Of a stretch of 64,000 nucleotides of DNA, positions 43,670 to 52,453 are shown piece by piece. The first letter of the stretch is position 1. The number at the start of each line of letters is the position of its first letter. Source of the DNA: Streptomyces sp. CB02366. Lineage in GTDB: Bacteria > Actinomycetota > Actinomycetes > Streptomycetales > Streptomycetaceae. Location: contig NZ_LIVT01000009.1 in assembly GCF_001905905.1 (NCBI RefSeq), positions 178,593-242,592 on the forward strand. The letters are read 5' to 3'. The notes beneath the pieces were generated by a model. That model searched no databases and was not told the origin of the DNA. It saw only the letters and a list, made by a program, of their open reading frames with translations. The translations under genes were made by a program, and so were the position numbers.

Positions 43670-44962
43670 TCAGTCGCCGCCGAGCAGGTCCGCCAGGCCG
43701 TCGGCCAGACCGCCGCGCCAGCAGGCGTAGTCGTGGCCGCCGTTGAACTCCCGGTAGCGGACGTCGTAGCCGCGGGCGCGCAGCACGTTGCGGAGCCTGC
43801 GGTTCTCCGCGAGGAGCATCCACTCCTGGAGGCCGACCTCCAACCGGAGGGCGACCGGCCTGCGTTCGGCCCGGGCGTACTGCCCGGTGAGCCATTCACC
43901 GGCGCGTTCGTCGTCGGGCCACCAGAAGGAGCCCGACTGGGAGAGGGCGCGGCCGAAGCGGTCGGGGCGCCGGAAGGCGGCGAACGCGGCGGTGAGGCCC
44001 CCCGCGCTCTGCCCCGCGATCACCGTGCGGGCGGCCTCCGCCCCCGCTCCGTACTCCTGCTCGGCCCAGGGCAGCAGGGTGTCGGCGAGCCAGTCGACGA
44101 ACGGGGCGCTGCACGCGAGGTCCTCCATGCGCCGGCCCATGGTGTCGACCAGGACCGCGACGGTGGGCGGCAGCTCCCCGTCGGCGTGCAGGTTGTCGAG
44201 GATGTCCCCGACGCCGAGGACCGGTCCCCACATCTCCCCGTCGAGGAGCACGGCCAGCGCGTACGGGCCGCCGCCCCGGTGGTGGCCGGGCGGCAGGTGG
44301 ACGGTGATCCGGCGCCCGTCGACCTCGGCGTCGAGCGTCCGCCCCCGGGCCGTGCCCTCGCGCCGCCGGATGCGTGACTGCGGTGGGGCGTCGGGCAGTT
44401 CGAGTACGGAGGCGGGGTTGCGGCCGTCCCGGGAGGGCAGCGGCGCCCGGGTGTTGAGCGGGTCGGGTTCGGCCCGGTCGAGGACCTGGAGCCAGGCGGC
44501 CCGGTCGGCGCGCAGGGCGTCCTCGCGACTGCCGTCGGTGGCGTGGAACTGGTACGAGGCGCGGTGGTCGGCGCGCAGCCGGTGGCTGATCGCCCAGACG
44601 CCGGTGCCCTCGACGCGTTCCATCAGGTGCGGAGCGAGGTCGCCCGCGTGCCGGTCCTTGTCGGTGACCGTGTGGACCAGGGCCAGGACGTGGGTGGCGG
44701 GCTGCTCGGGGTCCTCGCGGCGGACGAAGGTGACGAGCCGGTGGCCGGGGTCGCCCTCGGGGTCGGGTTCGACGAGCGGGGTGCCGGTCTCGGCGGCGTG
44801 GCGCCAGAACGCCTCCTCCGCGTCGGGTCCGTCCTCGCGGACGTCCGCGAGGAGCGTGCGCAGCAGAGGGCTTCGCACGGCGGTCGCCTCCGGTCCGGCC
44901 TCTCCCGCGGCGAGGGGCGCGGGAGGGGGCGGCGGGGTGTGGCGGGGCGGCGTGGAGGTCAT
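43670..44962 (-). CDS. Enterochelin esterase-like siderophore hydrolase (Fes/IroD type)
   Basis: A 430-residue alpha/beta-hydrolase. The N-terminal part (residues about 28-190) is the Fes-type beta-rich lid (TFVRREDPEQPATHVLALVHTVTDK); the C-terminal esterase domain has the nucleophile GQSAG (Ser319) and the terminal His in NGGHDYACW. Fes cleaves the ester backbone of tri-catechol siderophores to free iron in the cytoplasm, exactly what a Thr-linked trilactone would need. No signal peptide. It lies 35 nt downstream of the permease gene on the same strand, so import and hydrolysis are co-transcribed. The start has only a weak ribosome site. Confidence 0.92.
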   Translation of the reverse strand: MTSTPPRHTPPPPPAPLAAGEAGPEATAVRSPLLRTLLADVREDGPDAEEAFWRHAAETGTPLVEPDPEGDPGHRLVTFVRREDPEQPATHVLALVHTVTDKDRHAGDLAPHLMERVEGTGVWAISHRLRADHRASYQFHATDGSREDALRADRAAWLQVLDRAEPDPLNTRAPLPSRDGRNPASVLELPDAPPQSRIRRREGTARGRTLDAEVDGRRITVHLPPGHHRGGGPYALAVLLDGEMWGPVLGVGDILDNLHADGELPPTVAVLVDTMGRRMEDLACSAPFVDWLADTLLPWAEQEYGAGAEAARTVIAGQSAGGLTAAFAAFRRPDRFGRALSQSGSFWWPDDERAGEWLTGQYARAERRPVALRLEVGLQEWMLLAENRRLRNVLRARGYDVRYREFNGGHDYACWRGGLADGLADLLGGD

Positions 44963-44997
44963 GGGTGTCTCGCTGTTCTGTACGGGGGCGGGGGCCG

Positions 44998-47418
44998 CTA
45001 CACCCGGGTGGCGGCGGAGCGGCCGAGCAGCACCCAGAGCAGGAAGGGGCCGCCGAGGACGGTGGTGACGATGCCGACGGGGAGTTCGGCGCCGTCCAGG
45101 ACGATGCGGCCGAGGGTGTCGGCGACGACGACGAGGACGGCTCCGGTGAGCATCGAGCCGACGAGCGGAACGCGCAGGGGCCCGGCGAGCCGGGAGGCGA
45201 TGACCGGGGAGGCGAGTGCGACGAAGCCGACGGGGCCGCAGATGCCGACGGCGAGGCCCGCGAGGGCGACGGCCAGGAGCAGGGAGAGGGTGCGGACGCG
45301 GCCGGGCACGGAGCCGAGTGAGGAGGCGGTCGCGTCGTCGAAGCGCAGGACGCTCAGGTGGCGGGCGACGGCGAGAGTGGCCGGGACGAGGACCGCGAGG
45401 CCGATGAGGACGGGCACCGCGACGGAGTAACTGCGGCCGTTGAGGCTGCCCGAGGTCCACACGTACAGGGAGCCCGCGGAGGAGAGGGAGCGGCGGGACA
45501 GGACGACCTGGGTGATCGCGGAGGCCAGCGCGGACATGGCGAGGCCGACGACGAGGACGCGGTAGCCGCGTTGGCCGAGGCCGCCGGAGACGGTGGTGAC
45601 CACGACCACGGCGACGAGCGCGCCGATCGGTCCGGCCCACCAGGCGCCGAAGGAGCCGGTGGCGCTGAGGGTGACGGAGAGCAGGACGGCGGCGGTGGCC
45701 CCGTCGTTGACGCCGAGGAGTTCGGGGGTGGCGAGGCGGTTGCGGGCCAGGGTCTGGGTGAGGCATCCGGCCAGCCCGAGGGCCGCACCGGCGGTGAGTC
45801 CGGCGACGATGCGGCCGAGGCGGAACTTCTGGACGAGCAGGACGTCGAAGCGGTCGCCCTGGCCGAACACCGCGCGGAAGGTGCGGCCGACGCCCATGCC
45901 GCTTTGGCCCGCGTACGCGGAGAGGACCACGGCGAGGACGAGAGCGCCGACGAGGGCGAGGGCGGCGAGGGCGGCGCGCCGGGTGACGAGGAGGGAGAGG
46001 GGGCCGCGGCGCAGTACGAGGGTGGCGGCCGGGGCGGCCCGGGGGGGTGTGGCCTCGGGGGTGCGGCGGGCGGGGCGCGGCAGGGTGATCCGGAGGCGGC
46101 GAGGGCGGTCGGGGGCGCGTTCCTCGGTGGCGGGTTCGGTCATGCCCATCGAGGCCAGCTGCCGGGACCGGACGATGGCGATGAGGACGGGCGCGCCGAT
46201 GAGGGCGACGATGACGGAGACCGGCGCCTCGAAGGGTCGGGAGACCACCCGGGCGGCGATGTCGGAGACGGTGAGGACGCAGGCTCCGATGAGCCCGGCG
46301 AGCAGGATGCGGGCGGCCAGCCGGGTGCCGGCGAGGGCGCGGGCGAGGAATCCGGCGAGCAGGCCGAGGAAGGAGACGGGTCCGGCGAGCGCGACGGCGG
46401 CGGCCGTCAGGAGGGTGACGCCGACGGCGACGACGGTGCGGATGACGGGGGGCCGGTGGCCGAGGCCGCGGGCCAGGTCGTCCCCGAGTGCCAGGGCGGA
46501 GAGCGGGCGGGCGACCAGGAGGGCGATGAGGAACCCGAGGGCGAGGACGGGGGCCAGACGGCCGAGTTCACCGAAGCCCTCGACCCCGGCGAGGGAGCCG
46601 AGGACCCAGAAGCGGAATCTGTCGTAGGTCTCGGCGGAGTTGACGATGATGACGCTGGTGAGCCCCCCGAAGGTGGCGCCGAGCGCCGCTCCGGCGAGGA
46701 CCAGGCGCATGGGTGAACCGCCCCCGCGTCGGCCGGAGATGAGGAGGACCAGGCCGCTGGCGACCACCGCGCCGACGAAAGCGCAGACGAGGTAGGCGTA
46801 ACCGGAATCGAATCCGAGGAGTGCGATGCCCGCGACGACGCCGAGCGAGGCGCCCGCGTTGACCCCGAGGAGCCCGGTCTCGGCCAACGGGTTGCGGGTG
46901 ACCGCCTGGAGCAGGCATCCGGCGACGCCGAGGGCGGCCCCGACGAGGAGCGCGGTGACGGTGCGCGGCAGGCGCAGATCGCCGACGACGAGGGAGAGCC
47001 GGGCGTCGTCGCGCGCCCCGTCCCGGCCGAGCAGGTAGTCCAGGACGCCACCGGGACCGACTTCACCCGCGCCGATCGAGAGGGAGAGGGCGGTCAGCAC
47101 CAGGGCGGCCAGGGCCAGTCCGACGACGGCGGCCGCCACGGTCCGCCGCCGCGAGTCCGCCGCGGGGCGGGGGCGGTGGGAGGCGGGCTCCCCGGGGGCG
47201 GGCCGGTGGCCGGACGACGGGCCGAGGAGGCCGCCCGAGGGCCGGCCGGGGGTGCGGCCGCCTCCCGGCGGCACCCCCTTTCCGTCTCCGCGGGGGGCCC
47301 CTTGGCGGTCGGCGGGCAGGGCCTTTGCCGACGGGTCGGCTTCGGACCCGTCCAACTGAACGGTCGGCGAGTCGGGTTCGGGAGCCGAGGCCGTGGTCCC
47401 CGTGCGCGGCGTTTGCAT
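44998..47418 (-). CDS. Fused double FecCD-type iron-siderophore permease
   Basis: An 806-residue permease with two complete FecCD domains in one chain (about 90-420 and 475-806), each with roughly ten helices and the GAALGVAGCLLQAVTRNPLAE / GAALGLAGCLTQTLARNRLAT signature. It resembles FhuB, where the same fusion serves hydroxamate import. It would form the channel with the ATPase at 31162-31953 and receptor at 32103-33110. The first 90 residues are low-complexity. The ATG lies inside an iron box and lacks a ribosome site; a GTG at 47272-47274 (Val49) with GGAG upstream is a plausible alternative start. Confidence 0.92.
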   Translation of the reverse strand: MQTPRTGTTASAPEPDSPTVQLDGSEADPSAKALPADRQGAPRGDGKGVPPGGGRTPGRPSGGLLGPSSGHRPAPGEPASHRPRPAADSRRRTVAAAVVGLALAALVLTALSLSIGAGEVGPGGVLDYLLGRDGARDDARLSLVVGDLRLPRTVTALLVGAALGVAGCLLQAVTRNPLAETGLLGVNAGASLGVVAGIALLGFDSGYAYLVCAFVGAVVASGLVLLISGRRGGGSPMRLVLAGAALGATFGGLTSVIIVNSAETYDRFRFWVLGSLAGVEGFGELGRLAPVLALGFLIALLVARPLSALALGDDLARGLGHRPPVIRTVVAVGVTLLTAAAVALAGPVSFLGLLAGFLARALAGTRLAARILLAGLIGACVLTVSDIAARVVSRPFEAPVSVIVALIGAPVLIAIVRSRQLASMGMTEPATEERAPDRPRRLRITLPRPARRTPEATPPRAAPAATLVLRRGPLSLLVTRRAALAALALVGALVLAVVLSAYAGQSGMGVGRTFRAVFGQGDRFDVLLVQKFRLGRIVAGLTAGAALGLAGCLTQTLARNRLATPELLGVNDGATAAVLLSVTLSATGSFGAWWAGPIGALVAVVVVTTVSGGLGQRGYRVLVVGLAMSALASAITQVVLSRRSLSSAGSLYVWTSGSLNGRSYSVAVPVLIGLAVLVPATLAVARHLSVLRFDDATASSLGSVPGRVRTLSLLLAVALAGLAVGICGPVGFVALASPVIASRLAGPLRVPLVGSMLTGAVLVVVADTLGRIVLDGAELPVGIVTTVLGGPFLLWVLLGRSAATRV

Positions 47419-47436
47419 AAGGTGAGGCTAGCCTAA
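47418..47436. promoter_or_regulatory. Iron box overlapping the annotated permease start
   Basis: The 19-mer at 47418-47436 matches 16 of 19 consensus bases (mismatches at positions 2, 7 and 14). It covers the first base of the permease ATG, so either the transcript is leaderless or the true start is internal. Confidence 0.75.
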
Positions 47437-47479
47437 GTAACGATCGACGACCCGATGACCCGTCGGCGGTCGATTCAGT

Positions 47480-47498
47480 TTAGGTTACCCTTACCTAA
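47480..47498. promoter_or_regulatory. Iron box upstream of dhbA
   Basis: The 19-mer at 47480-47498 matches 16 of 19 consensus bases, with both seven-base outer arms (TTAGGTT, ACCTAA) nearly intact. It lies 20 nt before the dhbA ATG and 44 nt from the permease box, so the divergent region carries two operators. Confidence 0.8.
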
Positions 47499-47517
47499 CA
47501 ACCGGAGGAGGTTGCTC

Positions 47518-48348
47518 ATGCCTGAGCACATACCGGGCAGAAGCGGCGAGTTCACCGGCCGCACTGCTCTGGTCACCGGTGCCGCGCAAGGCATCGGCGC
47601 CGCGGTCGCCGATCTGCTCGCCACCCTCGGCGCGCGGGTGGCCGCCACCGACCGGGCCCTGCCCGGCCTGGAGGCGCGGGCCTCCCAGTGGGCCCTGACC
47701 CAGGCGGAACTGCCCGAGGGCGAGCGTTCGACCGGCGGCCTGACCCCCTGCGTGATGGACGTCACCGACCGCAGCTCGGTGGAGAGCACCGTGGCCCGGG
47801 TGGAGCGCCGACTGGGCCCGGTCGACGTCCTGGTGAACGTGGCGGGCATCCTGCGCACCGGATCGGCGGCCGAACTCCCCGCCCAGGACTGGGCGGACAC
47901 CTTCGCGGTGAACACGACCGGCGTCTACCACGTCTCCCAGGCCGTGGCGCCGCTCATGGCCGCCCGGGGCTCGGGGGCGGTCGTCACCGTCGGTTCCAAC
48001 GCCGCCGGGATCCCCCGTACCGGCATGGCCGCCTACGCGGCGTCCAAAGCGGCCGCCGCCATGTTCACCAAATGCCTGGGGCTCGAACTCGCCCGCAGCG
48101 GCGTCCGCTGCAACGTCGTCGCGCCCGGCTCCACCGACACGCCGATGCAACGCGCGCTGTGGACCGGTCCGGACGCCGCACGGCGCGTCGTTGAGGGAGA
48201 TCCCACGACGTACCGCACCGGCATTCCGCTCGGCCGGATCGCCGGGCCCCGGGACATCGCGGAGGCGGTGGCGTTCCTCGCCTCGGACCGCGCCCGCCAC
48301 ATCACCATGCAGGAGCTGTACGTCGACGGCGGCGCCACCCTGCGCTGA
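47518..48348 (+). CDS. dhbA: 2,3-dihydro-2,3-dihydroxybenzoate dehydrogenase
   Basis: A 276-residue short-chain dehydrogenase with the NAD-binding TGAAQGIG (20-27), catalytic Ser160, Tyr173 and Lys177 (YAASK). DhbA/EntA oxidises 2,3-dihydro-2,3-dihydroxybenzoate to 2,3-dihydroxybenzoate, the last step of the catechol starter. The ATG at 47518 was chosen for its perfect GGAGGAGG ribosome site; a longer open frame upstream runs through the iron box. It is first in an operon with dhbC, dhbE, dhbB and the aryl carrier protein. Confidence 0.93.
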   Translation: MPEHIPGRSGEFTGRTALVTGAAQGIGAAVADLLATLGARVAATDRALPGLEARASQWALTQAELPEGERSTGGLTPCVMDVTDRSSVESTVARVERRLGPVDVLVNVAGILRTGSAAELPAQDWADTFAVNTTGVYHVSQAVAPLMAARGSGAVVTVGSNAAGIPRTGMAAYAASKAAAAMFTKCLGLELARSGVRCNVVAPGSTDTPMQRALWTGPDAARRVVEGDPTTYRTGIPLGRIAGPRDIAEAVAFLASDRARHITMQELYVDGGATLR

Positions 48349-48439
48349 CCGCCCGTCCGCACCTCTCCCCTCCCCGCCCGCCTTCACCTCCCATCCAGCC
48401 CCCGCACCCGCTGACGGGACCATCGAGAATGGAGTCCCC

Positions 48440-49645
48440 GTGTCGACGGCACCCCAGGTCGCCACGCACACCGACCCGGCCGATCAGGCCCACCCGGCCG
48501 TAGGAGCGGCCACGTCACTGCTGGACGCCTACACCCCGGGCGACCGTTTTCTCGCCACCCCCGGACGCACCCTGCTCGCACGGGGACCGGGACGCGACGT
48601 CCCGTACGACGGCAGACCCTTGTCCGCCCGGGTCGACGCCACGCTCGCCGCGGCGGTCGCCGCCGGGCAGGAGTCCCCGGTGGTCATGGGCGCCGTCCCC
48701 TTCGACCACGCCGCCCCGGCCGCCCTGAGCGTCCCGGATTCGGTGCGCACCGCACCGCCGCTCGCCTCCGACCCGCTCATCGCACTGCCCGCGAGCGCCC
48801 CCGCCGCCGGGGAATGGCGGATACGGCAGGTGCCCGAGCCGGAGGTCTACGGCAAGGGCGTCGCCTCCGCCGTCGAACGCATGTGGCGCGGCGAGTTCAG
48901 CAAGGTCGTCCTGGCGCGCACCCTCGAACTCACCTCCGGCTCCCCGCTCGACCTGCCCGCGATGCTCCAGCGCCTGGCCCGCCGCGATCCCGCCGGCTAC
49001 ACCTTCGCCCTGCCGACCGGCCCCGGGCGCACCCTCATCGGCGCCAGCCCCGAACTGCTCGTCTCCCGCCGCGGATCGCGGGTCGTCGCCAATCCGCTCG
49101 CCGGCTCGACCCCGCGCAGCGCCGACCTCGCCGAGGACGTACGCCGGGCGGCCACGCTCCTGGAGTCCGTCAAGGACCTCCACGAGCACGCCGTCGTCGT
49201 GGACGCCGTCCACCAGGCGCTCGCCCCGTACTGCACGGAGTTGACCGTCCCGCCCCGTCCGACGCTCATCCGCACCGCCACCATGTGGCACCTGTCCACC
49301 ACGGTCACCGGCACCCTCGCCTCCCCCGACGCCTCGGCGCTGGAGCTGGCCTGCGCACTGCACCCGACGCCCGCCGTCTGCGGGACGCCGACGCCGACGG
49401 CCCGCCAGGTGATCGCGGAGACCGAGCCGTTCGACCGCGGGTTCTTCACCGGCATGGTCGGCTGGGGCGGCGCCGACGGCGACGGCGAGTGGGTCGTGAC
49501 GATCCGCTGCGCCGACGCCGAGGAGCGCACGCTGCGGCTCTACGCCGGGGCGGGCGTCGTCGCCGCGTCCGAACCCGAGGCGGAGACCGCCGAGACCGCG
49601 GCCAAGTTCCGCACCTTCCTGACCGCCGTGGGAGCCGAGCTGTGA
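48440..49645 (+). CDS. dhbC: Isochorismate synthase
   Basis: A 401-residue chorismate-binding enzyme converting chorismate to isochorismate, the branch point into DHB. Family blocks are present: EFSKVVLARTLEL, TLIGASPELLVSRRG, NPLAGSTPR, ELACALHPTPAVCGTPT and the C-terminal DRGFFTGMVGWGGADGDGEW with the metal-binding region. Length matches DhbC/EntC (about 390). The GTG at 48440 has GGAG at the right distance; a longer in-frame extension is non-coding. Overlaps dhbE by GTGA. Confidence 0.94.
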   Translation: MSTAPQVATHTDPADQAHPAVGAATSLLDAYTPGDRFLATPGRTLLARGPGRDVPYDGRPLSARVDATLAAAVAAGQESPVVMGAVPFDHAAPAALSVPDSVRTAPPLASDPLIALPASAPAAGEWRIRQVPEPEVYGKGVASAVERMWRGEFSKVVLARTLELTSGSPLDLPAMLQRLARRDPAGYTFALPTGPGRTLIGASPELLVSRRGSRVVANPLAGSTPRSADLAEDVRRAATLLESVKDLHEHAVVVDAVHQALAPYCTELTVPPRPTLIRTATMWHLSTTVTGTLASPDASALELACALHPTPAVCGTPTPTARQVIAETEPFDRGFFTGMVGWGGADGDGEWVVTIRCADAEERTLRLYAGAGVVAASEPEAETAETAAKFRTFLTAVGAEL

Positions 49646-51324
49646 GCACGGAAGCGGCGCCGACCTGGCCCGCCGAGTTCGCGGAGAAGTACCGGGCGGC
49701 CGGCTGGTGGCGCGGCGAGACCTTCGGGGAGATGCTGCGGCAGCGCGCCGGGGCCCACCCGGACCGGGTCGCGATCGTCGATCCGGTGGCGGGAAGCCGG
49801 TGGACCTACGCCGATCTCGACCGGCGTGCCGACCGGCTGGCGGCGGGCCTCCTCTCCCGGGGCATCGTCAAGGGCGACAGGGTGGTGGTGCAACTCCCCA
49901 ACATCGCCGAGTTCTTCGAGGTGGTCTTCGCCCTGTTCCGGATCGGCGCCCTGCCGGTCTTCGCGCTGCCGGCGCACCGCGAGAGCGAGATCACCTATTT
50001 CTGCGAGTTCACCGGGGCGGTGGCGTACGTCATCGCGGCCGAGCACGGCGGCTTCGACTACCGCACGCTGGCGTCGAAGGCCCGTGCCGACGTGAGGACG
50101 CTGCGCCATGTGTTCGTCGCCCAGGGGGACCCGGGCGGGTTCGAGGCGCTGTCGGAGGTCGTCGGGGAACCGGTCGGCCACGGCGGGCCGCGCCCGGACG
50201 ATCTGGCCTTCCTCCAGCTGTCCGGCGGCAGCACCGGCGTGCCGAAACTGATCCCGCGCACCCACGACGACTACATCTACTCGCTGCGGGGGTCCAACGA
50301 GATCTGCGCGGTCGACGAGAACAGCGTCTACCTGTGCGTACTCCCCGCCGCCCACAACTTCCCCCTCTCCTCCCCCGGTTCGCTCGGCGCGCTGTACGCC
50401 GGGGGCCGTGTGGTGCTGTGCCCTGCCCCCTCCCCGGAGGTGGCGTTCCCGCTGATCGAGCGCGAGGGCGTCACCATCACCGGTCTCGTGCCGCCGCTGG
50501 CCCTGCTGTGGACCGAGGCCGCGCCCGGCGCCGCGCACGACCTCAGCAGCCTGGACGTCCTGCTGGTGGGCGGCGCCAAGTTCAGCGAGGAGGCGGCCCG
50601 CCGGGTACGTCCCGCTCTCGGCTGCACTCTCCAGCAGGTCTTCGGCATGGCCGAGGGGCTGGTCAACTACACCCGGCTGGACGACCCGGTGGAGACGATC
50701 GTCACCACGCAGGGACGGCCCATCTCGCCCGACGACGAGATCCTGGTCGTCGACGACGAGGACCGGCCGGTGGCCCCGGGCGGGACGGGCCATCTGCTGA
50801 CCCGGGGCCCGTACACCATCCGGGGCTACTGGAACGCCCCGGAGCACAACGCCCGCTCCTTCACCGCGGACGGCTTCTACCGCACGGGCGACATCGTGCG
50901 GACCACCCCGTCCGGGCACATCGTGGTCGAGGGGCGCGCCAAGGACCAGATCAACCGGGGCGGCGAGAAGGTCGCCGCCGAGGAGGTCGAGAACCACATC
51001 CTCGCCCACCCGGCCGTGCACGACGCCAACGTGGTGGCCGAGCCCGACCCGTATCTGGGCGAACGCGTCTGCGCCTACGTGATCCTGCGCCCGGGCGCCG
51101 GTCCGTTGAAGGCGGTGGCCGTCAAACGGTTCGTACGCGAACGGGGCCTGGCCGCCTACAAGGTGCCGGACCGGGTCGAGTTCGTGGACGCGTTCCCGCA
51201 GACCGGCGTGGGCAAGGTCTCCAAGAAGGACCTCCGCGACGCCGCCGCCCGCACGGCCGCTCCCTCCGCTCCCCCGGCCCCGCCGCCAACGGCCGTGCCC
51301 GCCTCCCCGCCCCCGTCGCACTGA
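49642..51324 (+). CDS. dhbE: 2,3-dihydroxybenzoate-AMP ligase
   Basis: A 560-residue stand-alone adenylation enzyme that activates DHB with ATP and loads it on the aryl carrier protein. The core is LSGGSTGVPKLIPRTHDDY; the substrate pocket region LPAAHNFPLSSPG is the signature of aryl-acid ligases (Asn in place of the amino-acid-binding Asp). C-terminal AKDQINRGGEKVAAEEVE and VGKVSKKDL carry the catalytic Lys. The last 20 residues form a Pro/Ala tail longer than usual (family about 540). Starts by GTGA overlap with dhbC. Confidence 0.95.
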   Translation: MSTEAAPTWPAEFAEKYRAAGWWRGETFGEMLRQRAGAHPDRVAIVDPVAGSRWTYADLDRRADRLAAGLLSRGIVKGDRVVVQLPNIAEFFEVVFALFRIGALPVFALPAHRESEITYFCEFTGAVAYVIAAEHGGFDYRTLASKARADVRTLRHVFVAQGDPGGFEALSEVVGEPVGHGGPRPDDLAFLQLSGGSTGVPKLIPRTHDDYIYSLRGSNEICAVDENSVYLCVLPAAHNFPLSSPGSLGALYAGGRVVLCPAPSPEVAFPLIEREGVTITGLVPPLALLWTEAAPGAAHDLSSLDVLLVGGAKFSEEAARRVRPALGCTLQQVFGMAEGLVNYTRLDDPVETIVTTQGRPISPDDEILVVDDEDRPVAPGGTGHLLTRGPYTIRGYWNAPEHNARSFTADGFYRTGDIVRTTPSGHIVVEGRAKDQINRGGEKVAAEEVENHILAHPAVHDANVVAEPDPYLGERVCAYVILRPGAGPLKAVAVKRFVRERGLAAYKVPDRVEFVDAFPQTGVGKVSKKDLRDAAARTAAPSAPPAPPPTAVPASPPPSH

Positions 51325-51353
51325 CCGACTCCCCGAACGGAACCCTCTCCACC

Positions 51354-51986
51354 ATGGCTCTGCCCGCCATCGTCCCCTACCCCATGCCGGCCGCCGACGA
51401 GCTGCCCGCCAACCGGGTCGGCTGGACCGTCGATCCCGCCCGCGCGGTGCTCCTCGTCCACGACCTGCAGAACCACTTCCTCTCGGCGTACGACCGCGAC
51501 GCGGCCCCCGTACCCGAACTGCTCGCCCATGTGGCCGAGTTGAAGAAGGAGGCCGCGCGGCTCGGTGTTCCGGTGCTCTACACCGCGCAGCCCGGCGGCC
51601 AGAGCCCGAAGGAGCGCGGGCTCCAGCAGGACTTCTGGGGGCCCGGCCTCCCCGCCGACGAGCACCTGGCCGCCATCGCGGACGAGGTCGCCCCCGACGC
51701 GGGCGACACGGTCCTCACCAAGTGGAAGTACAGCGGATTCGTCCGCACCGATCTGCTGGAGCGGCTGCGCGAACAGGGACGCGACCAGATCGTCATCACC
51801 GGCGTCTACGCCCACATCGGGGTGCTGATGACGGCGTGCGACGCGTGGATGCGGGACATCCAGGCGTTCGTGGTGGCCGACGCGGTGGCGGACTTCTCGG
51901 CCGAGGACCATGCGATGGCGCTGCGGTGGGCAGCGGGCAAGTGCGCCGTCGTCACCACCGCCCGGACCGTCTTCGAAGGGAAGTGA
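51354..51986 (+). CDS. dhbB: Isochorismatase
   Basis: A 210-residue isochorismatase that hydrolyses isochorismate to 2,3-dihydro-2,3-dihydroxybenzoate and pyruvate. Visible are Asp37 in LLVHDLQNHFLSAYD, Lys123 in VLTKWKYSGF and GVYAHIGVLMTACDAWMRD. The position of the nucleophilic Cys of related hydrolases is not Cys, as in PhzD and EntB, which work without it. In enterobacteria and Bacillus the protein carries a C-terminal aryl carrier domain; here it stops at 210 residues and the carrier is a separate gene just downstream. Confidence 0.94.
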   Translation: MALPAIVPYPMPAADELPANRVGWTVDPARAVLLVHDLQNHFLSAYDRDAAPVPELLAHVAELKKEAARLGVPVLYTAQPGGQSPKERGLQQDFWGPGLPADEHLAAIADEVAPDAGDTVLTKWKYSGFVRTDLLERLREQGRDQIVITGVYAHIGVLMTACDAWMRDIQAFVVADAVADFSAEDHAMALRWAAGKCAVVTTARTVFEGK

Positions 51987-51991
51987 CCGCC

Positions 51992-52222
51992 GTGGCGCTC
52001 ACGCTCGGACAACTGCGTGCCGATGTCGCCGACATCCTCGGGGAGGACCCCGAGGAGATCCCGGTCGACGAGAACCTCGTCGACTACGGCCTCGACTCCG
52101 TCCGCCTGATGTCGCTGGCCGCCGGCTGGCGCCGCGATCACGGCGTCACGGTGGAGTTCGCCGACCTCGCCGAAAGGCCCGCCCTGGAGTCCTGGGCCCC
52201 GCTGCTCGGCATCACCGGCTGA
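51992..52222 (+). CDS. Free-standing aryl carrier protein
   Basis: A 76-residue acyl-carrier-like protein with the phosphopantetheine site DYGLDSVRLMSLA (Ser36). It receives DHB from DhbE and presents it to the starter C domain of the NRPS. It substitutes for the carrier domain normally fused to DhbB/EntB. The start is ambiguous: GTG at 51983 overlaps the dhbB stop as GTGA but sits too close to AAGGG, while GTG at 51992 has longer spacing; I used 51992. It is last in the dhb operon. Confidence 0.92.
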   Translation: MALTLGQLRADVADILGEDPEEIPVDENLVDYGLDSVRLMSLAAGWRRDHGVTVEFADLAERPALESWAPLLGITG

Positions 52223-52305
52223 ACCCGCCGGCCCCGCGGGCGGCGGCCCTGGTACTGCAACGGTGCTTGCCGTGGGGGACGGCCAGGTCGGTCGTTGGTG
52301 TGGTT

Positions 52306-52453
52306 ATGGGTGGAGGCCTTGCTGATGTCAGGTCGTGGGCGGGCGAGCTGGAAACGGTGCATGTGCGGTTCGTGCACCGTTTCAGCAGATCGGGGCCGCG
52401 TGAGTCGCCTTTGGCATACATGCGGGGCCTGATCACTCCGCTGCAGCGGAAGC
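52306..52453 (+). pseudogene. IS701-type transposase, N-terminal fragment
   Basis: Reading from the ATG at 52306 gives GGGLADVRSWAGELETVH...YMRGLITPLQRK, close to the first 50 residues of Streptomyces IS701-family transposases. Similarity stops at 52453; what follows in frame does not resemble a transposase, and the catalytic DDE domain is missing. Dead remnant. The sequence at 52250-52300 may belong to the element's left end. Confidence 0.6.
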
